From: Eggerthellaceae bacterium | GTDB lineage: Bacteria; Actinomycetota; Coriobacteriia; Coriobacteriales; Eggerthellaceae | Length of the DNA stretch: 8,690 nt | Assembly (NCBI GenBank): GCA_003452695.1 | Contig: DMNP01000226.1 | Coordinates: forward strand, 1 to 8,690 | Reading direction: 5' to 3' | Shown: in pieces, positions 1-7,400 of the stretch | How the letters are laid out: each line of letters opens with the position of its first letter | Position numbering within the stretch: position 1 is the first letter of the stretch | The notes under the pieces: generated by a model | The model's input: the letters and a program-made list of their open reading frames with translations, nothing else | Databases searched by the model: none | Told to the model about the DNA's origin: nothing | Translations under genes and position numbers: made by a program

Positions 1-825
1 TTATGACGTGGCGGGCAGGTCGTAGCCCAGCCGGTCGAAGATTCCCCGCTGCTTCCCGGTGACCTCGCAGACGCGCGGTCGGCGCCCCTCCTGCGTGTAG
101 CGCTCGATGGCCTCGACCTCGTCCAGCCCGGTCTCCTTCATGCGCCTGCGGAGCCATGCCGCCAGGACGAGCGCGACGAACGCCACGAACAGCTTGCCGG
201 CCAGGGTCTCCTCGGTCGACACGCGCGGCGTGCGGAAGTCGAGCGGCCCCTTGACGTCCCCGAAGCGCTTCTCGATCGCGTCCTTGTCGTGGTAGACGGC
301 GAGCGCGTCGAAGGGCTCCATGACCTCGTTGGAGAACAGCGCGAAGTAGCCCGCGCGGGCCGTGGCGGCGGCGATGGCGCCGTCCCTGCCGACCGGCTTG
401 CCCCGGACGACCTCGAAGTACCCGTCGTAGTGGCGCTCGTGGGCCTCGACGCGGTTGCCGGCGGCGAGCTCGCGCGAGCACGCGCGCAAGAGCGCCGCGA
501 GGTCGCGCTCGGCCTCGCCGATCGAGGCGAGCAGCTCCGAGGAGCGCTGCGAGGCGATGGGCGCGCCGTGCGGGGTGGCGTGCGTCGCCGCGAAGCGGGG
601 GAACCGCGACAGCGGCGCCGGGCCCTCGCAGATCATGTAGTAGGCCAGCGACATCGCCTGGTCCCAGGCGCCGGGCAGGGCCCGCCTGAGCGCCGCCTCC
701 GCGCCGGATTCCGCCGCGACGGCGTCGAGCAGCGCACACGCGCCGTAGAACTCTCGGCGCGATTCCGGGGAAGAGGCGCTCGCTATATCGGGACATTCGC
801 GTCTTCTTTTGAATACCGCGGTACA
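1..825 (-). pseudogene. Decayed IS4-superfamily (IS1634-like) transposase remnant, central catalytic segment missing
   Basis: An open frame on the minus strand ends in TAA at 1-3. Its C-terminal part matches DDE transposases of the IS1634/IS4 group: a run reading YFALFSNEV, then the Y-(2)-R/K-(3)-E-(6)-K signature, with Tyr at 292-294, Lys at 283-285, Glu at 271-273 and Lys at 250-252, then GKLFVAFVAL. Its N-terminal part also looks like the family (MSLAYYMICEG, LSRF, ATHATPHG, SQRSSELLASI). Between them, near 490-510, the family's central region of roughly 200 residues holding the first two catalytic Asp residues is absent, yet the frame stays open. The family's usual N-terminal start is also missing: the frame runs upstream to a TTG at 1038 through sequence that does not look like transposase, and I see no convincing start codon or ribosome site. 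The element should therefore be inactive. Family usual size is about 550 residues (from memory); the recognisable part here is about 265. The other end of the element lies outside the window. Confidence 0.85.
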
Positions 826-877
826 GGTTGCTGGCCGCGCTCCAACCTGCGTCCTGGCCGGAGCGCGGCCAGCAACC
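826..877. repeat. Perfect 18-bp inverted repeat with 16-nt loop
   Basis: The left arm GGTTGCTGGCCGCGCTCC at 826-843 is the exact reverse complement of 860-877, with a 16-base spacer. It sits just upstream of the recognisable transposase sequence. No T-tract follows on either strand, so it is not a typical intrinsic terminator. Possibilities are a hairpin at the start of the transposase message that limits read-in expression, two insertion-sequence ends brought together by deletion, or a solitary palindromic repeat. A competing short stem, CAGGTTG (824-830) with CAACCTG (843-849), overlaps it. Confidence 0.85.
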
Positions 878-1148
878 GTTGAATCCGACCGCGCCAAGGG
901 GCTTATAAAGCATTCCTCTTTCGGCCGGCGATGGGCCCTTTTCGCGGCCGGGCCGGCGGCAAACTCGAATCCCCTCTCCCCGCCCCCGCCGCCTGGCCGC
1001 CCTTGAAAAGCCTCCCGGGAATAGATATCGCAAAGCAAGCCACCATCTTGTTTAACTGTCCTTTTTTCCGTATTTCCTATTATTCCGCTATGTTCAAATA
1101 TTCAAAGCGTTATCCCATTTCGAACGTATATTTTTCCCTGTTTCGCGG

Positions 1149-1154
1149 TATAAT
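1149..1154 (+). promoter_or_regulatory. Candidate -10 box (TATAAT) for the adhesin gene
   Basis: A perfect TATAAT lies in the AT-rich leader 84 bases before the adhesin start codon. At 16-18 bases upstream the sequence is only AT-rich (around 1125-1132) with no good TTGACA match, so the promoter may be weak or need an activator. A second weaker possibility is TTGTTT at 1048-1053 with TATTTC at 1071-1076, 17 bases apart. No start site was mapped; this is a motif call only. Confidence 0.4.
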
Positions 1155-1169
1155 TGCGAACAGCCATAG

Positions 1170-1187
1170 CAATTCGTTCATGAATTG
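1170..1187. promoter_or_regulatory. Inverted repeat CAATTC-N6-GAATTG, possible operator
   Basis: The arms at 1170-1175 and 1182-1187 are exact reverse complements around a six-base centre, just downstream of the TATAAT box and near the expected transcription start. This size and position suit a dimeric repressor or activator site. No regulator gene is visible in the window, so the function is inference. Confidence 0.35.
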
Positions 1188-1190
1188 ATA

Positions 1191-1210
1191 GTTAACGCAA
1201 CGGTTAACGC
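1191..1210. repeat. Direct repeat GTTAACGC, 12-base period
   Basis: GTTAACGC occurs at 1191-1198 and again at 1203-1210 in the adhesin leader. The core GTTAAC is itself a palindrome, so the pair is both direct and inverted. The near-helical spacing would place two protein-binding sites on nearly the same DNA face. It could be a regulatory site or an mRNA leader element; nothing here decides between them. Confidence 0.35.
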
Positions 1211-1225
1211 TTCTTCTCGGCTAGC

Positions 1226-1232
1226 AAGGGGG
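1226..1232 (+). promoter_or_regulatory. Ribosome binding site AAGGGGG that fixes the adhesin start
   Basis: AAGGGGG is followed by six bases and then ATG at 1239-1241. This is the only purine-rich site near a start codon here. It sets the start at ATG 1239 rather than the in-frame TTG at 1185, and the resulting protein begins directly with a sensible signal peptide. Confidence 0.8.
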
Positions 1233-1238
1233 TGCATC

Positions 1239-1406
1239 ATGAATTCGCATGCAAGCTTCGCAACCAGAAAGAACGGCCGGCCCATTTGGAAAAATCCCGC
1301 ACAGCTCGCATTGGAAGTGCTGCTCGCAGCCATGCTGTGCTGCGCAGGCATCGCTGCAATCGTCGCCGGCTATTCGGCTGCAGGAGGAGCCGAAGAAGCG
1401 TACGCT
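1239..1406 (+). other. Signal peptide of the adhesin
   Basis: Residues 1-56 show a positively charged start (RKNGR, K18), a long hydrophobic stretch from about Leu23 to Gly50 and an AYA motif before a polar, charged mature start. This is a longer-than-average Sec signal typical of Gram-positive wall proteins. The cleavage site after Ala56 is a prediction by eye. Confidence 0.8.
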
Positions 1407-4400
1407 GCGGCGCGGGGCGAAAAGAACCAGCAGGCGTGCGACCACTGCAAGGCGGTGAAAGCGGGTAGCGCACCCACGGGGTACAACGCCATCTACGGAA
1501 CGGCCGACAAGTCGGTCTATCGCGGCGGCAATTCAATATCCAGGTGGATTGGCGGAACTAACGCCTGGTACGGTGGGGAACCCCTCGACGATGACCCGAA
1601 CGATTTCGCCAACCCGCTCCCCTATGGCAACGTCTACATCGACAGGAGCAAGCTGAGCTGGAACAACCCGAGCGGCTTCATCATCGACATCCAGGACCCC
1701 CGGTTCAAATGGGTGGCAGCGGGTGACGCGCCCCTTACCGACGCCAAGGAGAACCCCACGGCATCGACCAACGACCCCATGGGCACGGGCCACCCCGTTT
1801 CCGGCGTTAGCGCGGGCATCGCCTATGTGGGAGAGCTGAAGAGCTTCCACGACAGCATAAGGGACAAAGCCAGCGAAAACGGCACGACGAACACGATAAA
1901 GGCGCCCGCGGGCAGCTATCTGTACCGCATAACCTACCTGAATGCCGCAACGCTGCCCAACGGAATGCGCGGCAATCTGGTCATTACCATGAACGAGGTG
2001 AACATCGAGTCGTCCTATACGGTAGACGCCGAACATCCTCGCATCCTGACAGACGCAGGGGGAAACACATATTCGTACGACAAGGCGCTTGTCATGCTGC
2101 AGGGGCCGAATACCCTTTCGGTAATCGCGAGCGTGAAGGATTCCGAAGGCAACAGCATCAACGAAGACAAGGCCATCGCGAAAACGAGAGATGAAGTGAG
2201 CGGGCAAGTGGAAGCAGCCAGGAAAGCTGGCGCGAACTTCGGCGCGCAGACCAGCACGGGTTATGAGCAAGTTGTCATCGAAGACAAGGAAATCGTGCAT
2301 GCCACAGGCGCGGAGCTCGGTTTCGACATCGAAGTGCAAGATGCCGACGGCAACCCCGTTGCGGGCACGATTTCCTACGCAGCCCACGACCTGGACCTTC
2401 CCACTTCTCAAAACGTCTGGGGCAGGTCTGTGGCCGGCGACGATAAAACCAAGTTCGCAGAGGGCATGACCATCGTATCCGGCGCGCAGTCCTATGCGCT
2501 TACCCCGAACTACGGCAAGGCCGACGGCACGCTCTATTACCAAGTGGAATCGGGCTTCCAAGGAGATGGCTGGGTAGAGAAAGGCCCCTTCGAAGAGCAA
2601 CCCGAACACCCGCTGCTCGTGGCAGGAGGAACGGGAGACCACGCCAACGGCCTGCGCTTCTCGTCCCGGGGAATCATCAACATTCGCGACAAGGACGGCA
2701 CGTTCGAAAAAGCGTTCTTCCAAAAAGGAGACGGCACGACAAAGGGGCAGATTACCCTTTTGAATGGCGGTACCTATATCGCCAACGGCAAGAACGTAAT
2801 TCAGTACAAAGATTTGAACACAAACTTGCAAGCAAGCTATCTGGCAAGATTGCTCCTGGTTGGCAAGGTAAAGGACGAATACGGGAACGCGATCACGAGC
2901 ACTGATCCCAAGATTATGACGCTTCAGCGCATTTACCAATACGTGGGAGATGCCTCGTGGAAATCCGCGCGAAACGACGACGACACCAGCTTCGACACCG
3001 GCTTCGCCGTGCTTCTGGATGCCACGAAGTCCTCGCTGAAATGGAGCGGCTCGCAAGCGCACTCCGGTTCGGTTATCACCAACCTGTTCGACACCACCAT
3101 CTTCACCTACATCGAACAGACTCATGGCACCGGCGGCGGCATCTATCTCGAGAACTACGACCTCGCCTCCGATAACTGCGAGCCCATCGCGCTGGAGGGC
3201 GTGGCCACCATGGGCCTCGGCGCAACCGCCACGGTAACCGCTGTTCCCGAAGAGGGCTATCGCGTGAAGCAGTTCCAAATCGGCGGAAGCGGGCTGAGCA
3301 ACCCGGCATCGTACACCGTCGTGTACGATGCCAACGGGAATGCGACGGGCATTTCGTCTGGCGACACGACGACTGCTTTCAACGAGAGCACGGCAACGGT
3401 CGATGGTATAACGTTCGAGGCGAACTCGGACGGCACGATTGATGTTACGCTTTCGAACATCCAGAACCCGCGCCACGTGCACGTGGACTTCGATGCCGAC
3501 TTTTACTTCTACAAGGTGTGGAAGGGCGATGCTCAGCCCACCAAGCTGAACCTGACCGCCGTGCCATATGCATACGTCTTCACCGACGTCACGTTGCCGG
3601 TTCCCTCGGGCATAGACGGCGAGGGCAACCAGGAATACACGAATACGAAGCTGTCGATAAACGACAAAGAATACACGGCCGCAGACGGCACGAAGTACGT
3701 GCTGAACGAGAACAACATGCTCGAAACGGTGGAACAGGATGCGGCTGGCTATCCGTTGGCCACGTTGCCCTACGTTCTGCGCGGTAACTCCTTCGTGGCA
3801 ACGGACGGCACGGCATACCCCGTGACCGTCCAATTCGGCGTTAACCTCGCATCGGCTGCGCAGGAGTTCGCCATAGACGGCAGCGACGAGTACACCGAGG
3901 GCGGCTATGTGACGGTTCTCGGAAAGGACAACGACATTTCGCCCGGCAACATCGTATGGAAGGTGAAGTACCCTGCACAGGGCGTGGACGCACTGGGATG
4001 GCCGGCCCTGCCCATCGAAAGCGAACCGGCCGCACACAACTGGAACCACGTGGAGCGCGACTACTGGTTCGTAACGGAGGAGGCGCCGGGCTGGTCGAAG
4101 GAAACCTACGACAACGCGAACGCAGAAGCACCGGGCGTGGTGCCCGATCCGGACTATTACGGAGCCCACACCTGGGCGCAGGCATCGGTGAAAGACTACG
4201 CGGATGCCGTCCAGCTCATCCAGCAGACCAACCGGACGAAGAACGCCTTCATGTCGGTGTTCTCGGCAGACGCGGGCAACACCGACGAAAACACCTATGG
4301 CGGCGAAATTGCCAACGCGCCTTCCGTAATCGTGAAGGGCGAGAAAGTCTGGGAGGACTTCGAAAACGCGTTCGGCACGCGCCAGGCCATCTGGCTGCAC

Positions 4401-7400
4401 ATCGACGCCACGGTGGGCAAGGTAACACGAAGAGACGTCTTGCCCCCGCAGCAGCTTGTGGCGGATACGGCCAAGAAGCAGTCGGTTACGTGGGGCGATA
4501 AGAATCCCTACGATGCCGGCCAGGAAAACGTCCAAGTGGTTGCGAAGCTGGCCGACATCCCCCTGCAGGATGCAAGCGGCCAGCGCATTACCTACACCCA
4601 AGCAGACGACGGATCCTATCCTGCCAGCAACGGCATTACCTATTGGGTGAACGAGCTCGTGAAGACCACCCCGAACGGCGCGGTCGTGCAGTACACCGTG
4701 CGCGAGACGCTGGATGCAGCGGGAACGATGCTCGTTGAAAAGGACAAGGAAGCAGCAGGCCTGGTCGGATACACTGCAAGCGCCGACGAGGTTGCTTGGA
4801 GCAAGATGGACAAGGACCTGAAAACCGAGGTGGGCCAAGGCGCCGACAAGGTGGAAGTGGATACTTATCGGGGCGAGCTGACAAACGAGCTTGCGCTCGG
4901 CGACTTCACGGTGGTGAAGATCTGGGACGATGCGCCTGCCACAGAACACGGCGACGGCGATGCCGCCAAGTTGAAGGACGCCTACACCCTCTTCGAAAAC
5001 GACGTGAAAGTTGCCGACAGCGGCAATCTCAAGCTGCAGCCCGCGGCCGCCGAGCCGTACGTGAAGACCGGCGACGCCGAAGTGGGAATCTTGGAAACCA
5101 AGAACGGCACGAGCACGGACGGCAAGGTGACCACCACCTTCACGTGGCACAACATTCCCAAGTACGTCGGGAGCGCAGAAGGCGTGCGCAAGGCCGTGTA
5201 CAGCGTGAAGGAAACCAAGCTTGCCAACTACGAGGCGCCGGTCTACGGCGGCGATGCCACCGACAAGGCGCTCGACCAGGGCAGCATAACCAACACGCAA
5301 CGGCCGCCCACGCCGGTCGACGATGAAACCTGGGGCCTGAGGGGCCAGCAGCAAACCGGCACGCCATCGTTTGAAAAGGGCACGGCCGACATCGAAACGA
5401 TTCAGTTCATCGACCCGAAAACGAACAAGCCCACCAACGCGAAGACGGTCGATGCGCTCGACGAACATGGCGACAAGATTGGCACCTACACCCTGAACGA
5501 CAACGGCACCGTAACCTTCAAGCCCAACGACGACTTCGTGGGCGACCCGGCGCCGGCCAAGCTGCATGCCACCGACGGGAACGGCTTCACCACGGACGCG
5601 AAGTACCAGCCGCACGTGGTCGACGACACCGAGACCGACACCGTGTCGCGCACCATTCACTACATCTATTCGACCGACGGATCCACGGCGGCACCCGATG
5701 TTCCCCAATCGACCACGTTCACGCGCACGGCAACGGGGCTCGATCCCGAAACGCACGAGCCCGTCTGGGGCGACTGGAAGCTGACCAAGAGCACGCTAGA
5801 CGATGTGGAAAGCCCCGAGATAGAAGGCTGGAACCCCTCGAGCGAACTGGTGCCCGGCTTCGACAAGCTTACGTACGACCAAATAGACAAGGTGAAGGAC
5901 GTTACGGTGGTGTATTCGCCGAACCCGCCCGCAGGGTCGCACAAGACGTCGTTTGGGCCAAAGGGCGCCGTGCAAACGGGCACGCCCCCCTTCACCAAGG
6001 GCACGGGCACTATCGAGAAGTACGAGCTGGTGGACAAAGACGGCAAAGTGGTGAAGAAGCTTCCCGCCTACGATGCGGACGGAAAGGAAGTGGGCAGCTA
6101 TACGATAGACACCGAGACGGGCAAAGTAACGTACACGCCCGACCCCGACTTCGTGGGCACGCCCACGCCTGCCACGGTGCGCGCTACCGACACCCTGGGC
6201 GAAACGGCCACGGGAACCTACACTCCCACCAGCATCGAGAATACTGAGGCAAGCACCGTTACCAAGACGATTACGCACGTATACGAGGACGGCAGCCCCG
6301 TGCTGGATTCCAAGGGCAACCCGCTTGTTACCACCCAAACGCTGAAGTTCGAGCGCGAGGGCACGGTTAACCCCGACACCGGCGAGATTACCTGGCCCGC
6401 CTGGGGCAAGAAGACCTTCGAAGACTGGAATGCACCCGACGTCGCGGGATACACCCCCCATAAGCCGAAGAGCACGGGCGAAACGGTTACGGGCGACAGC
6501 GACGACATAACCGACGAAATCGTATACAAGAAAGACTCCTACACGGTCGTATACAAGAACGGTTCGAACGGCAAGAGCGACGGCAAGGGCGACCAGACAG
6601 GCGTGCCCTACGGCGAAAAGGTGCGCGGCGGCAACACCGTCACGCCCGACGATGGCTACAAGTTCACGGGAACATACACCTACACCATTACCAAGAAGGA
6701 CGGCACGGTTGAAACCGGCAAGACCGACGATCCGAAGAGCGTGGTGGTAACCGGCAACGTCGTGTTCACGCCGTTGTACGAGAAGCTGCCGGAGGTTACC
6801 TACATCGACCCGGCAACGGGACGCGTAATACAGGATTGGCTGCCGTTCAACGACGACCGCACCGAGCCTTCGGCACCTGGCAATCCGACGCGCGACGGCT
6901 ACGACTTCGACGGATGGGACCGCGAAGTGGACGACGACGGCAACGTTACCTACAAGGCCACATGGAAGCCATGGAAATACACCATAACCTACGACGCCAA
7001 CGGCGGTGTGGGCACGATGACCGACCAGAAGTTCACCAGCGACGACAGCACCGCGGAATCGAAGCGCAACAGCTTCACGCGCGACGGCTACGACTTCGTG
7101 GGCTTCAAGGCCAAGGGCGAAGACGGCAAGTACCTGAAGGACGCCGACGGCAACGACCTTCTCTTCAGCGACCCGCGGGATTTCATGAATTACCTGCGGG
7201 AGCAAGGGCCCGACAGCAAGGTCACGCTCGTGGCGCAGTGGGTGAAGAAGGCGAATCTGGTCCCCAAGCCCGATCCGACGAAGCCGAATCCGACTCCGAC
7301 GCCCACCCCGACAAAGCCCTCCCCGAGCACGCCGTCTTCGACGACGCCCACAAAGGGCTCTGTGCCCAGCACGGGCGACCAGGCCATCCCCTGGGCGCTT

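Larger units (their letters stand above)
826..1238. other. Non-coding region between transposase remnant and adhesin gene
   Basis: About 410 bases with no credible gene. The first 200 (to about 1020) are GC-rich and contain the 18-bp stem-loop; they may be the rest of the degraded insertion sequence. From about 1021 to 1215 the composition turns sharply AT-rich, as expected of a promoter region, with TTCAAA repeated at 1093-1098 and 1101-1106. A TTG-started frame at 1185 that extends the adhesin by 18 residues is open but lacks a ribosome site, so it is treated as untranslated leader. Confidence 0.7.

Noticed and set aside
289..882. A 197-codon plus-strand frame opposite the transposase remnant
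   Set aside because: Low-complexity Arg/Gly/Ala/Val-rich translation typical of a GC-rich shadow frame; the minus strand carries the conserved transposase motif.
826..1038. Extension of the transposase frame upstream to a TTG at 1038
   Set aside because: The added residues are Gly/Arg/Pro-rich, cross the perfect stem-loop and do not resemble any transposase N-terminus; the frame is open because the DNA is GC-rich.
1185..1238. N-terminal extension of the adhesin to a TTG start at 1185
   Set aside because: No ribosome site precedes it, it would cover the repeat-rich leader, and ATG 1239 has AAGGGGG at ideal spacing and starts directly with a signal peptide.
1533..5756. A 1407-codon open frame on the minus strand, antisense to the adhesin
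   Set aside because: It lies in codon register opposite the adhesin and is open only because the sense gene avoids TTA, CTA and TCA. The product is Arg/Val/Gly-rich with no recognisable domains, and the sense frame has clear signal, domain and anchor structure.
7261..7350. Pro/Thr/Ser-coding repeat tract as a phase-variable or CRISPR-like repeat
   Set aside because: The DNA repeats are short and imperfect, with no spacers and no long homopolymer; it codes for an ordinary wall-spanning linker before the sorting signal.
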